Source: a virus
Virus record (IMG/VR): IMGVR_UViG_3300031787_000064
Span: 1 to 64,000 of that record
Strand: one strand, 5' to 3'
Length of the DNA: 64,000 bases
The notes below the pieces were generated by a model, which saw only the letters and a program-made list of their open reading frames with translations, was not told the DNA's origin and did no database searches. Position numbers and translations under genes: made by a program. Below, one piece after another: positions 40,888 to 49,955 of the stretch; the first letter of the stretch is position 1, and each line of letters opens with the position of its first letter.

Positions 40888-41191
40888 CTTTCATAGCTTT
40901 GATTATCATCGTAGCTACTGAATTTAAAGGTACGATGAATCCTATAACGTTACGATATGGCGATCTATCATCAAAATCTACCATTACGCCAGCAGCTCCT
41001 AGGCGTTTCTGTAATGCTATACTTATTTGTTGAGCCAAAGCTTGCTTGTCTCTAGGATCTTGGAACTCTTGATCTAGAATGAACTGGAGTTTAACTCCTT
41101 TCTTGGTAGGATTATCGTTAACGTCGAACTGAAGCTTGTACTTCTTTCCTCCGACGGTTATATTGAATAGTGGATTAATAGCCTGCGCCAT
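40877..41191 (-). CDS. Small virion-like or assembly protein, unknown function
   Basis: 104 residues. Beta-strand start (FNITVGGKKYKLQFDVND), then a helical KQALAQQISIALQKRLGAAG and an RNVIGFIVPL strand. The GIY-YIG gene overlaps its end. It carries its own ATATTTATT motif upstream, so it may be a late gene. Confidence 0.55.
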   Translation of the reverse strand: MAQAINPLFNITVGGKKYKLQFDVNDNPTKKGVKLQFILDQEFQDPRDKQALAQQISIALQKRLGAAGVMVDFDDRSPYRNVIGFIVPLNSVATMIIKAMKGGE

Positions 41192-41201
41192 CTTGTTTTT
41201 A

Positions 41202-41210
41202 AATAAATAT
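41202..41210 (-). promoter_or_regulatory. ATATTTATT motif before the 40877-41191 gene
   Basis: On the minus strand GATATTTATTTAAAAAC, ending 10 nt before the ATG, directly after the end of the glycan operon's last gene. Confidence 0.4.
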
Positions 41211-41211
41211 C

Positions 41212-42495
41212 TTACTCTATTGTTAATAGTGACATATCGAACGGTGGATTTTTAACCACGATTTGATCTGGGGCTAGGCTGACCACGTTCTTTACCTCTA
41301 TTCTGGCTGATCCTAGTTCATATATTCCTGGTTCATAAGGTTCTATAATCGAGCTTATACGCGTCAGGTTTTGTAGAAAAGGATCTTGTTGAGGATCGAC
41401 TTTACCAAAGGACACTTCAATTTTAATGTTATAATCATCTGGCTGACCTACTTTGTAGATCGAATCGAAATCAACCTGATTGTAGAACTCTTTATCGTGT
41501 TCCCAATCCTCTAGTGAAAATCCTAATAGTTCGTTTGCTGGATCATGTTGGTTACTGAAGATAGATATGATCGCTTTCTTTTGATCTTCGTTTCCTAACC
41601 ACACTCTTGAAAAGAATGGTTCTATTTGTACTATGAACATCGGATTCAATTTGCCAGGTTCTGACAAAACTAGATCCATATCGATCTTATTTAGTTTGGG
41701 TTCACCATGATTAAAGTTACCCCACTTCTGTAAGAATCTCCTAATCTCTATTCCGTCTGCTATTTTCTGAAGTTCAACACGTCTTTGTGCATCTTGATTG
41801 TTCTTATCAAACCAATTCTTTCCTCTTGAAGATACACATGTGAAATGATATACCACAGCAGAGAAAGTTTGTTTTAGACTTATTCCTGCATGTAAACATC
41901 TTTGGACAAAGTCAGAATCTTCTCTAGCTCTTCTAAACAAAGTATCATATCCTCCTATCTTCATCCACGTTTCTTTATGAAATGTATATGGTGCAAAGAA
42001 GTAGTCTACTATTTCACTTCTTTTAACTGTTTCTGAAAACTCTACAAACTCATCAAATTTAAATTCAAGAGGATCTAAACCAAAGTCTTTTGTTATAGTT
42101 TTATCTGATGGTCCATGAAGTGGTGGTTCTATTCTAGTAGAACTTAATATTGTATTCTCTTCTAAAGCATTTATAACTTCCGTATCATAATGTTTAGACA
42201 CAACCATATCAGATTGTAGATAGCTTATAATGTCATACTTTGCTAGTTCAACTATCAAATTAGAGTTTCTTTGATAGCCTACTATTCCTTTTAGTTTATG
42301 AGTAACTATCTTTAGATCAGTAAAGTCATTCTTTACAGACTTTAAATAGTCAACAGTTCCATCTGTGTCTTTATCTACAAATACTATTATTTCATGGTCT
42401 TTATTATCTAGATTCTCTTTCAAAGACTTCAAGAGTAGTTTAGTATATTCTAAAGTACCAGCTCCTACATTAGTTGCAAATGTTATATTTCTCAT
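41212..42495 (-). CDS. GT2-family glycosyltransferase with C-terminal extension
   Basis: 427 residues. GT-A core: VFVDKDTDGTVDYL at about 38-51, SYLQSDMVVSKHYD around 90-103 (DxD position filled by SDM), then PYTFHKETWMKIGGYD and RAREDSDFVQRCLHAG. The last 150 residues form a beta-rich region with no known motif. It would transfer a sugar from a nucleotide donor to a growing glycan or protein. Last gene of the glycan operon; a 4-nt overlap couples it to the epimerase upstream. Confidence 0.85.
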   Translation of the reverse strand: MRNITFATNVGAGTLEYTKLLLKSLKENLDNKDHEIIVFVDKDTDGTVDYLKSVKNDFTDLKIVTHKLKGIVGYQRNSNLIVELAKYDIISYLQSDMVVSKHYDTEVINALEENTILSSTRIEPPLHGPSDKTITKDFGLDPLEFKFDEFVEFSETVKRSEIVDYFFAPYTFHKETWMKIGGYDTLFRRAREDSDFVQRCLHAGISLKQTFSAVVYHFTCVSSRGKNWFDKNNQDAQRRVELQKIADGIEIRRFLQKWGNFNHGEPKLNKIDMDLVLSEPGKLNPMFIVQIEPFFSRVWLGNEDQKKAIISIFSNQHDPANELLGFSLEDWEHDKEFYNQVDFDSIYKVGQPDDYNIKIEVSFGKVDPQQDPFLQNLTRISSIIEPYEPGIYELGSARIEVKNVVSLAPDQIVVKNPPFDMSLLTIE

Positions 42496-43268
42496 TTTAG
42501 TTTATTGTATACTTGTCTAATACCTTCTTCTAGACCAATATAGTTAATTCCAATTGGTTTATAATCACCTATATAATTAGTGACGATATTATTGTTAGAC
42601 GATATAGCAACTTTATAATTGCTAAGATTATTTACCATCATTGCAATATCTAAAAGCGATTGCTTTCTTTCATAAACACAATCATATGTTTTAGGCAAGT
42701 TATTATTGTTTATATAGTAGTCAACTACACTAACTAGATCTTGCATATAAAAGAAGTCCATGTATTTGTATTCATAAACCTGCATGTCTTCTTTATTTAT
42801 GTACTTATTGATGCAAGATTTGATAAACCTAGTGTCTAATTCATTCTCATCAAACACAGCAAACACTCTCAAATTATAAAAGTTATTTATCTCTTCTATT
42901 GATCTAGCTATAACTTTCTTACTCAATCCGTATGGTTCATCAGACATATATAGTTCAGCACCAGAACCAAAATGGATTAGTTTATCATAAGACAATTTAT
43001 TCTGAAGTAGATTATAATACATAGACAAGTTAATGTCCATGTCTAGATAATTGTCTTTTCTAAGTCTACTACCTCCTGATACTGCGGTATGTATTATTAC
43101 ATCGAAGTGCTTATCTCTCATGTAAACTCTTGTGTCAATAGAGTTAGTAAGGTCTAATGTGTCTCTGCCAATACATGTTACATCATACTTGCTAGATAGT
43201 TCTCTGTAAAGACTCTTAGCAATATAGCCAGATTTACCTGTAATTAATATATTTTTTATTCTATCCAC
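42492..43268 (-). CDS. NAD(P)-dependent sugar epimerase/reductase (extended SDR)
   Basis: 258 residues. ILITGKSGYIAKSLYREL is the Rossmann GxxGxxx motif with Lys in the second position. The catalytic YGLSKK (YxxxK) lies at about 112-117, and DFFYMQDLVSV is in the substrate domain. Shape resembles RmlD/GDP-fucose-synthase-type reductases. Overlaps the ThDP gene by 13 nt. Substrate unknown. Confidence 0.85.
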   Translation of the reverse strand: MDRIKNILITGKSGYIAKSLYRELSSKYDVTCIGRDTLDLTNSIDTRVYMRDKHFDVIIHTAVSGGSRLRKDNYLDMDINLSMYYNLLQNKLSYDKLIHFGSGAELYMSDEPYGLSKKVIARSIEEINNFYNLRVFAVFDENELDTRFIKSCINKYINKEDMQVYEYKYMDFFYMQDLVSVVDYYINNNNLPKTYDCVYERKQSLLDIAMMVNNLSNYKVAISSNNNIVTNYIGDYKPIGINYIGLEEGIRQVYNKLK

Positions 43269-44992
43269 TGTATATTTTTTAATTCTCCTGGTATGAACTT
43301 ACCGTCTTCTCCTAACTTGGCTACTACTTTAGGTTCATGAAATTCATTAGGATCTGTGAACACTTCACATATTGCAGGACCTTCTTGACTAAAGAATTCT
43401 TTTAGCGTAGATTCAATATCACTATTGTTCTTTATAGAATAATAAGGTAAGTCGTATGCATTTATTAACTTCTTAAAGTCTGGAAAAGAAACTCCGCTTG
43501 ACTTCTCAGAAGCTACATACTTCCCTTTAAAAAAGGTTTTCTGAGATATCTTTATAGACAGATACCCATCGTTGTTTAATAGAATGAGTTTTATAGGAAG
43601 GTTATAATGTTTGATTGTTTGTAATTCATGTACGTTCAAATGTAAACTTCCATCTCCTTCAAGACAAACTATTTTGTGTTTAATAGCAGCTCCTATTGCT
43701 GCAGGCATTCCGTATCCCATCGGAGCACAACCAGTATTTGTAATTAGTCTTTGATCTTTCTTAAGATCTAAAACCTGCATAGTAACTACATTAGCAGATC
43801 CATCACTTGTTATTACATGGTGGTCGGTTGGTATAACTTTACTGAGCTGCTCTATAAAATAATAGTTACTAACAAAGTCTTGATTGTCTCTGTGTCTTTG
43901 TAAAACTTTAGGAGCTTTGTTTACTTCATTACAATGATCAATCCACTCTGTATTAGTTCTAGGTAACTCTTGAGCCAATAGCTGTTTTAAAAACTGTTTA
44001 GCATCAGACTCAACTTTAAGATCAGTAAATAGTGTTGGTTTATTTAATTCATTAACATCTACGTCTACATGTACTTTATAAGCTTGTTTAGCAAAGCTAT
44101 GAAAGTTGTATCCTGTTTGTCTAACATATAATCTGCTTCCTATAGTTAATAAGAAGTCACAATCACTGATTAAGTTGTTGGCACATATTTGTGCGTGTGT
44201 TCCAAATCTACCATAGTATTGTGGATATTCTGATGTGACTAGATCATTTCCGTTCACTGCAGTTATAACAGGAATATTGGTTGCTTCTAAAAGTTTATGT
44301 AGCTCATCAACACCACCACTTAATCTAATACCATTTCCAACTATTAGTAGTGGCTTCTTTGCCTCTTTCCATTTATTTAATATTGTTGATAGATCAATGT
44401 TGCTAGCATTTTTTATTTCTGTATTATCTTCAAAGCCTACTAATAATTCTGGTTCTATATTTGCTGATTGTACATTCAATGGTATATCTATCCAAACAGG
44501 ACCAGGTCTACCTGTAGTTGCTAACTTACAAGCCTTTTCTAAATGATACTTTATTTGATCTGGTTCATTTACCTGTACTGCATATTTAGTCATGCTTTTT
44601 ACAGACTCAACTATATTAAACTCTTGGTCTCCTAATTGTCTTAAAGGTAGGTTTGTATACTCAGTAGTCATTTCTTTATTGACTTGACCACTTATAACAA
44701 TAACAGGAATAGAGTCTAACCAACTACATAAAGTACCAGTAATAGCATTAGTTCCACCAGGTCCACTAGTAACAACACAAGCGCCTAACTTGTTATTAAT
44801 TCTAGCATATCCTTCTGCAGCGATAGACGCAGCTTGTTCGTGGTGCGTTGCTACATATTGAACTCCTTCGGTACTTCCTAATGAATCAACTAAGAATATG
44901 CAACCTCCACCAGATACTGTAAAAATTGTATCAACTCCATAGTTATCCCTTAAGTATTGAATCACAAAGTCAGATACTCTCATACGTTTCAT
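43256..44992 (-). CDS. ThDP-dependent enzyme of acetolactate synthase family
   Basis: 578 residues (or 575 from Met 4), the normal family length. THHEQAASIAAEGYAR (49-64) holds the catalytic Glu52. GDGSLHLNVHELQTIKHYNL (about 445-464) starts the ThDP/Mg motif GDGS-xn-NN. SGPGGTNAITG is also typical. Full catalytic apparatus. In a glycan operon it is more likely to act on a sugar acid or ketose than in valine synthesis. The neighbouring sugar phosphate cyclase and aldolase suggest a shared pathway. Confidence 0.9.
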   Translation of the reverse strand: MKRMRVSDFVIQYLRDNYGVDTIFTVSGGGCIFLVDSLGSTEGVQYVATHHEQAASIAAEGYARINNKLGACVVTSGPGGTNAITGTLCSWLDSIPVIVISGQVNKEMTTEYTNLPLRQLGDQEFNIVESVKSMTKYAVQVNEPDQIKYHLEKACKLATTGRPGPVWIDIPLNVQSANIEPELLVGFEDNTEIKNASNIDLSTILNKWKEAKKPLLIVGNGIRLSGGVDELHKLLEATNIPVITAVNGNDLVTSEYPQYYGRFGTHAQICANNLISDCDFLLTIGSRLYVRQTGYNFHSFAKQAYKVHVDVDVNELNKPTLFTDLKVESDAKQFLKQLLAQELPRTNTEWIDHCNEVNKAPKVLQRHRDNQDFVSNYYFIEQLSKVIPTDHHVITSDGSANVVTMQVLDLKKDQRLITNTGCAPMGYGMPAAIGAAIKHKIVCLEGDGSLHLNVHELQTIKHYNLPIKLILLNNDGYLSIKISQKTFFKGKYVASEKSSGVSFPDFKKLINAYDLPYYSIKNNSDIESTLKEFFSQEGPAICEVFTDPNEFHEPKVVAKLGEDGKFIPGELKNIQWIE

Positions 44993-45980
44993 TTAAAACT
45001 TTTCTAATGACTTCAATGTCTTCTATATTTTTTAGAAAAGGTTCTTTATCAATAAGCACCATAGTCAGTTGACCTGTACTCTTTTTATCAGACTTTACAA
45101 TCTCTAAAAGTCTATCTAAGTTAAACCAATCTCTTTCTAATTCTAGTTCACTGTCTTTTATCAATTTGATTCCTTTGTCTAGAATGATCTCATAGTTGTG
45201 AACATCATAGCCAAGATACTTTGAAACTCTAGCCGCTATCATAGATCCTAATATAACAGCAAGTCCATGAGGTATCTTGTTGTTAGACGTAGTTTCTATT
45301 GCATGGCCAAATGTATGTCCATAATTTAGAAAGCGTCTTTCCTTTTTATCAAACTCATCTTTCTTTAAAATACTAATTTTATATGAAAGACCTTCATGAA
45401 TCATTTCTAGTATATCTCTAGAAAGATTAAAGTTCTTAATGTCGTTTTGTAATATGCTAAATTTATAAATCTCTCCTAAACCACTAATATAATCTTTTCT
45501 AGTGAGCGTATTTAGAAACTCTTTATTAATTAATATCTTAGTTGGTGGATAGAAAGTTCCTACTAAATTCTTCTTACTACGTAGATTAATAGATGTTTTT
45601 CCTCCTACACAACTATCAGCTTGTGCCAAAAGAGTTGTTGGTATTAAAATGTATTCTATTCCTCTGGCATAAACAGATGCACAAAATCCTGCTAGGTCTT
45701 GTATTATACCTCCACCTATAACAATTAACTTGGTTTTTACATTAGCTCTTCTTTCAGATAGCTGGCTTAATAAGTCCTCAGCTCCTTCAAGAGTCTTTGC
45801 TTTCTCAGTTGCTTCTACTATTATACCACTATTTAATTCAGGATATAGGTTAGCGACATTACTATCTACAATAGATACGGTATTAGGTTCTTTCATAAGA
45901 TCCTGAATCACTTGCATCGTGTCTATGAATTCAATAGTATAACTATGAATTGAAGACTCTATAGTTAATTTGCTGTGCAT
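44970..45980 (-). CDS. Sugar phosphate cyclase (AroB-like, divergent)
   Basis: 336 residues. NAD-binding GGGIIQDLAGF (89-99) and PTTLLAQADSCVGGKTSIN (114-132) are AroB-like. Metal ligands are E170, H222 and H238 (SGLGEIYK, NYGHTFGHAIE, PHGLAV). The canonical HGEAV of dehydroquinate synthase reads HGLAV here. No other shikimate-pathway gene is near; the neighbours are sugar enzymes. I infer a cyclase for another sugar phosphate rather than true dehydroquinate synthase. Overlaps the ThDP gene by 23 nt. Confidence 0.85.
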   Translation of the reverse strand: MHSKLTIESSIHSYTIEFIDTMQVIQDLMKEPNTVSIVDSNVANLYPELNSGIIVEATEKAKTLEGAEDLLSQLSERRANVKTKLIVIGGGIIQDLAGFCASVYARGIEYILIPTTLLAQADSCVGGKTSINLRSKKNLVGTFYPPTKILINKEFLNTLTRKDYISGLGEIYKFSILQNDIKNFNLSRDILEMIHEGLSYKISILKKDEFDKKERRFLNYGHTFGHAIETTSNNKIPHGLAVILGSMIAARVSKYLGYDVHNYEIILDKGIKLIKDSELELERDWFNLDRLLEIVKSDKKSTGQLTMVLIDKEPFLKNIEDIEVIRKVLNETYESI

Positions 45981-46600
45981 GTATAACCTCCGTCTATTAT
46001 AATGTTTTGTCCTGATATGAACGTATTCTCTATTGACATTTGGTATACTAGCTTAGCAACCTCTTCTGGTTTTCCAAGTCTTTTAGCCGGAACCTTCTTT
46101 ACAAGTTCTTGTAGTTCTAATTCAGTATTATTCTGATACGTCAAATCTGTTCCTATAAAACCTGGTGATATAGTATTGGCTAAAATCCCTTGGCTTGTAT
46201 ACTCTGCTGCTATTGCTTTAGTTAATGCGTGTAATGCATTTTTGCTTGCACTATAAGCAAGTCTATTAGGTTTTGCTATATTAATCCAAATGCTTCCTAT
46301 GTTTACTATTCTACCGTATCCTTTTGATATCATATAAGGTAAACACTGTTGTACAATTTGCAGAGCAGAGTTATAATTAACCTGCATCACATCATTATCA
46401 GATATGTCTACAATACTTTTTAAAGGGTTAATACCTGCATTGTTAATAACAATATCGTACTCTATATCTTCTAATAGAACATCTGATCTCAAGTCTAATT
46501 GATCTCTCGTAGGACTAATCACATAATGACCATTACTTTTAAAGTATTCTGTGATTGCTTTACCTATGCCTCTAGAACCTCCTGTGACTAATACTTTCAT
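45965..46600 (-). CDS. Short-chain dehydrogenase/reductase
   Basis: 211 residues, classical SDR. TGGSRGIGKAI (7-17), NNAGIN (about 53-58), and YSASKNALHAL (YxxxK, about 115-125). Ends with the IIDGGYT motif. Lies between cyclase and glycosyltransferase-like gene, so a ketone reductase or alcohol dehydrogenase in the same sugar route is likely. Overlaps the cyclase by 16 nt. Confidence 0.9.
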   Translation of the reverse strand: MKVLVTGGSRGIGKAITEYFKSNGHYVISPTRDQLDLRSDVLLEDIEYDIVINNAGINPLKSIVDISDNDVMQVNYNSALQIVQQCLPYMISKGYGRIVNIGSIWINIAKPNRLAYSASKNALHALTKAIAAEYTSQGILANTISPGFIGTDLTYQNNTELELQELVKKVPAKRLGKPEEVAKLVYQMSIENTFISGQNIIIDGGYTCTAN

Positions 46601-46602
46601 GA

Positions 46603-47313
46603 TTATTTAACAAATGTACTATTTCCAAATATTCTTACAATTTCACATTTAGAATTAGAAATAGAAACTGGTATTTTATTATCTCCTATTAAGTATTCTT
46701 TAAGTGCACTTTCATAAAATATTTCATTGTAATTTTTCTTATACCAATAATCATCTATAAAATAATAGTATTTTGTTTTTACATCCATGTAATTTTCTGG
46801 GCCTGCCATCCATATATCATATATACCATCAGGTCTTGAATTTGAACATAAAATATGATCTTTAGATAATTCTTCCACTTTAAATTTTTCTGTATAATTT
46901 ATATCCATTCTAGTTGAAAAATATATATCATATTTTTTATAATTTCTTGCTATTTCAAAAATCTTTCTGGATCCTTCAAGCATATTTTTAACTCCTAAAT
47001 TTGCTCTAGAAAAATGATGGTCTTTAATATACTCTATTGGAACATTAGGATCTTTATCTTGTTCTATATATAATATCTTAGGATTATAGGATGCATGTAT
47101 TCCAGATATGTCTGCTAGCTTTGAAGACTCTTCTAAATTTTTTCCAGTTAAATCATCCCAGCCATTCCAATAAGATCCTCTATTTGTATTAACTGTATTC
47201 CATGTATGAATAAAGATATCACCTGGTATTTGTGAATACACGTTATCAAAAAAATTTCTATAACATGATTTCCATGATCTTGAATGCCCGTGAAATAAAT
47301 AAGCAATTTCCAT
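46603..47313 (-). CDS. Glycosyltransferase-like protein
   Basis: 236 residues. FLFHG-like start (MEIAYLFHGHSRSW), DIFIHTWNTVN (34-44) and YFSTRMDINY (R-x-D, about 131-140) are features of putative surface-glycan transferases found in O-antigen and capsule clusters. No DxD elsewhere. Function is inferred from motif and context. Confidence 0.6.
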   Translation of the reverse strand: MEIAYLFHGHSRSWKSCYRNFFDNVYSQIPGDIFIHTWNTVNTNRGSYWNGWDDLTGKNLEESSKLADISGIHASYNPKILYIEQDKDPNVPIEYIKDHHFSRANLGVKNMLEGSRKIFEIARNYKKYDIYFSTRMDINYTEKFKVEELSKDHILCSNSRPDGIYDIWMAGPENYMDVKTKYYYFIDDYWYKKNYNEIFYESALKEYLIGDNKIPVSISNSKCEIVRIFGNSTFVK

Positions 47314-47316
47314 TAT

Positions 47317-48117
47317 TTAAATTGTATTTATTGATTGATTAATTCTATCTTGAATCATTTTAATTCTAGATAAATCATAGTTGGCATTCATATTATAATA
47401 CTCGTGTTTACTCATTAACCATTCGTATTCAAACATCTGCGCTTTTGATAATGCTCTAGATAAATTTTTAAGACTTATAGATGGATCAAATATAGCATAT
47501 CTAGTTTCAAACTTATCTAACAACCCTTCCGAATTAAGCTTCTTAAGAAAGTTGAGTGAGTCTACTGATACTGCGCCTCCTAAACAGGCTTTTAATCCCT
47601 TCTCTTTTACTTTACTAAATACAGATTTTGTCATTTTAAATATTTCGTCACTATTAACATAGGATCTATCTTTTCCCATTGAAGAAACTAGATCTACTCT
47701 ACCAACTGTAATAGCATATAAGCTGTCTGCTTCTTTTATTGAAAGTATAGAATCTATATTGGATACCGCTTGTTGGGTTTCTATATTAACTAAAAGCTGT
47801 AATGATGATACTACGTCTTCTGGAAGGGTTTTGTTTATAGAGTCTATAAACTTTTTTAATCCAAATGCTGATTCTACCATCGGAGCCACTACTCCTTTAA
47901 CTCCTATGATAGATAAGTCTTTCATATCTCTTATTGCTTCAGGGCCACCAATCTTTAAATTAAGTTTTACTTTAGATTGATTACAAACTTCTTTTAATCT
48001 AATTGTCTCATTAAAAGTTGCTCCTTCATCTTCAAAGCTTGTTTTTATTCCTATAAGCCCGTCATTCTCTACCAAGTCGGTTAATATCTTTGAACACTTA
48101 AATTCTCTTATATTCAT
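47317..48117 (-). CDS. HpcH/HpaI-type aldolase
   Basis: 266 residues. GVKGVVAPMVESAFGLKKFI (72-91), LLVNIETQQAVSNIDSIL and YAITVGRVDLVSSMG are the family's core strands (GVxxPMVE, E-T binding metal, GxxDLS-like). The enzymes usually condense or cleave 2-keto acids with aldehydes using a divalent metal. Next to an AroB-like cyclase it could make the keto acid that the cyclase closes. That order of steps is speculation. Confidence 0.85.
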   Translation of the reverse strand: MNIREFKCSKILTDLVENDGLIGIKTSFEDEGATFNETIRLKEVCNQSKVKLNLKIGGPEAIRDMKDLSIIGVKGVVAPMVESAFGLKKFIDSINKTLPEDVVSSLQLLVNIETQQAVSNIDSILSIKEADSLYAITVGRVDLVSSMGKDRSYVNSDEIFKMTKSVFSKVKEKGLKACLGGAVSVDSLNFLKKLNSEGLLDKFETRYAIFDPSISLKNLSRALSKAQMFEYEWLMSKHEYYNMNANYDLSRIKMIQDRINQSINTI

Positions 48118-48141
48118 ACTATTTGTTTTTATTTTTTTAAT

Positions 48142-49104
48142 TTACCAAATAAATTTATACTTATAATATTCTACGATAGCTTCAATCTCTTTACTAAATA
48201 CTCTATTAGGTTCCCAACCTAAAGATCTAAGTTTAGAATCATCTAAAGCATATCTAATGTCTTGACCAGGTCTACTGATAGAAAAATCAATAAAGTCTTC
48301 AGGTATTATTGACTCTTCTTTAAAATAAGACTTAACTATAGATTCTACAGTATCTATGTTTCTTTGTTCAAATCCACCGGCTACATTGTATATTTCTCCA
48401 ATAGATCCTTTTTCAATTATAGTCATAACGGCTTCTGCTGTATCTGCTGCGTGTAACCAATTACGATACGGCATTCCATTGTCGTGTAGTGGTATCTTCT
48501 TGCCTATTCTTAAATGCTTAACAGATTTAGGAATTAGCTTCTCTACATATTGACCTATCCCATAATTGTTTGTAGGTCTTATAATCATATAAGGAACTTT
48601 ATGAGTTCTACCCCAAGCCATGACTAACATATCAGCGGCAGCTTTGGTTGCGGAGTAAGGATTGGATGGTTTTAGTATATCCTTTTCTGTATGATCTCCT
48701 GATTCGATATCTCCATATACTTCGTCTGTACTAAAATGGATTAGAACAGGCTTCTCTGTATTCTCTCCTCTGTGATTCTTAATTAGTTCTAATAGGTTGT
48801 GAACACCGTCTACATTTGATTTAACAAACTCTTTACTACTAACTATACTATTACCTACGTGCGTTTCAGCGGCAGTATTAATTACATAATCACAATCATA
48901 TAAGAACTGAACGTCGTTAATGTCTTGTCTTTCAAATGTGAATCTATCTCCGTATTTTTCTGTAAACTCAAATAATAGATCTTCATTAGAAGCGTAAGTA
49001 CATTTATCTATTCCTCTAACATACCAACCCTTTTCTAAACAAGCTCGAGTTACGTAAGATCCTATAAACCCAAAGCATCCTGTAACGTAAACAACTTTTA
49101 TCAT
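48142..49104 (-). CDS. dTDP-glucose 4,6-dehydratase-like nucleotide-sugar dehydratase
   Basis: 320 residues. TGCFGFIGSYV (9-19), AAETHVGNSI, HFSTDEVYGD (about 122-131) and YSATKAAAD (about 148-156) follow RmlB. The catalytic Asp-Glu pair of STDEVYG and YxxxK are present. It would remove water from a nucleotide-glucose to give the 4-keto-6-deoxy sugar. Partners RmlA, RmlC and RmlD are not clearly present nearby. Confidence 0.85.
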   Translation of the reverse strand: MIKVVYVTGCFGFIGSYVTRACLEKGWYVRGIDKCTYASNEDLLFEFTEKYGDRFTFERQDINDVQFLYDCDYVINTAAETHVGNSIVSSKEFVKSNVDGVHNLLELIKNHRGENTEKPVLIHFSTDEVYGDIESGDHTEKDILKPSNPYSATKAAADMLVMAWGRTHKVPYMIIRPTNNYGIGQYVEKLIPKSVKHLRIGKKIPLHDNGMPYRNWLHAADTAEAVMTIIEKGSIGEIYNVAGGFEQRNIDTVESIVKSYFKEESIIPEDFIDFSISRPGQDIRYALDDSKLRSLGWEPNRVFSKEIEAIVEYYKYKFIW

Positions 49105-49955
49105 TTGTCTATTTTTTTATAATGTGATACTAATTTTTTTACTACTTCTTCTATACTATATTTAGTTTTAAAACCATAAGAGTTTAACTTGGCTACGTCT
49201 AAATATGAATGTTCTACCTGTACAATTTTATGAAAAAAAGGTATACTTATTTCAACGATCTTAGAAGTGGAGCTAGATTCTTTCATTGCTATGTCTACAA
49301 CATCAGCTAATTTACTTGGCTTACCACTTCCTATATTGATTATCTCGTTTACGGGTGCATTATCTAAACAACACATTATTGCACTACAAACATCATCTAC
49401 ATAAATATAGTCTCTTAATGCCGTTCCTCCGTTGTATAGATTAACATCTTCACCTTTAACAGCTTGCCTGATCAGGTGTTGCGCAGCATTTTTCTTTTTA
49501 GATATCTTATTGTCTCCTTCTCCAAGTACATTGGCCAGTCTAAAGATTCTATACTTAATATCAAATGTTTCACAAAAGCTTATTAGCATTTGCTCAGCGC
49601 ATCTTTTTGTAATTGAATAAAACCCCGTAGGATTACAAATAGACTTCTCTTCATTGAATGGCACTACTTCATTTTTACCATAGACAAACCAAGAACTTAC
49701 AAAGTTAAATACAAAATCTTTATTGTTCCTGTCTATATTATCTAACACATTCATTAAGACAGTTAGATTAGTATCAATGTCCTTATGTAGATCTACGTGT
49801 ACGTTGTAGTTGTCAATAGTACTAATTAAATACAATACCTGATTTGACTTAGGTACGTAGTCCTCTCTTTCAAGCTTAATTACTTGGTCTGGATACATTT
49901 CACAGAATCTTCCTCCTATGAATCCACTAGCTCCAAATACAGATATATTATTCAT
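49101..49955 (-). CDS. NAD-dependent epimerase/dehydratase
   Basis: 284 residues. FGASGFIGGRF (8-18) and FYSITKRCAE (YxxxK, about 112-121) with DYIYVDDVCSA in the substrate lobe. A 4-keto-reductase or epimerase of the extended SDR type. It may act on the product of the RmlB-like enzyme, coupled by ATGA. Confidence 0.85.
   Translation of the reverse strand: MNNISVFGASGFIGGRFCEMYPDQVIKLEREDYVPKSNQVLYLISTIDNYNVHVDLHKDIDTNLTVLMNVLDNIDRNNKDFVFNFVSSWFVYGKNEVVPFNEEKSICNPTGFYSITKRCAEQMLISFCETFDIKYRIFRLANVLGEGDNKISKKKNAAQHLIRQAVKGEDVNLYNGGTALRDYIYVDDVCSAIMCCLDNAPVNEIINIGSGKPSKLADVVDIAMKESSSTSKIVEISIPFFHKIVQVEHSYLDVAKLNSYGFKTKYSIEEVVKKLVSHYKKIDK

Noticed and set aside
43256-44992. Valine/isoleucine biosynthesis (ilvB)
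   Set aside because: No ilvN, ilvC or ilvD; the context is sugar chemistry, and the ThDP family is broad.
44970-45980. Calling the cyclase plain AroB of the shikimate pathway
   Set aside because: No other shikimate gene, HGEAV changed to HGLAV, and location inside a glycan operon. Kept as sugar phosphate cyclase.
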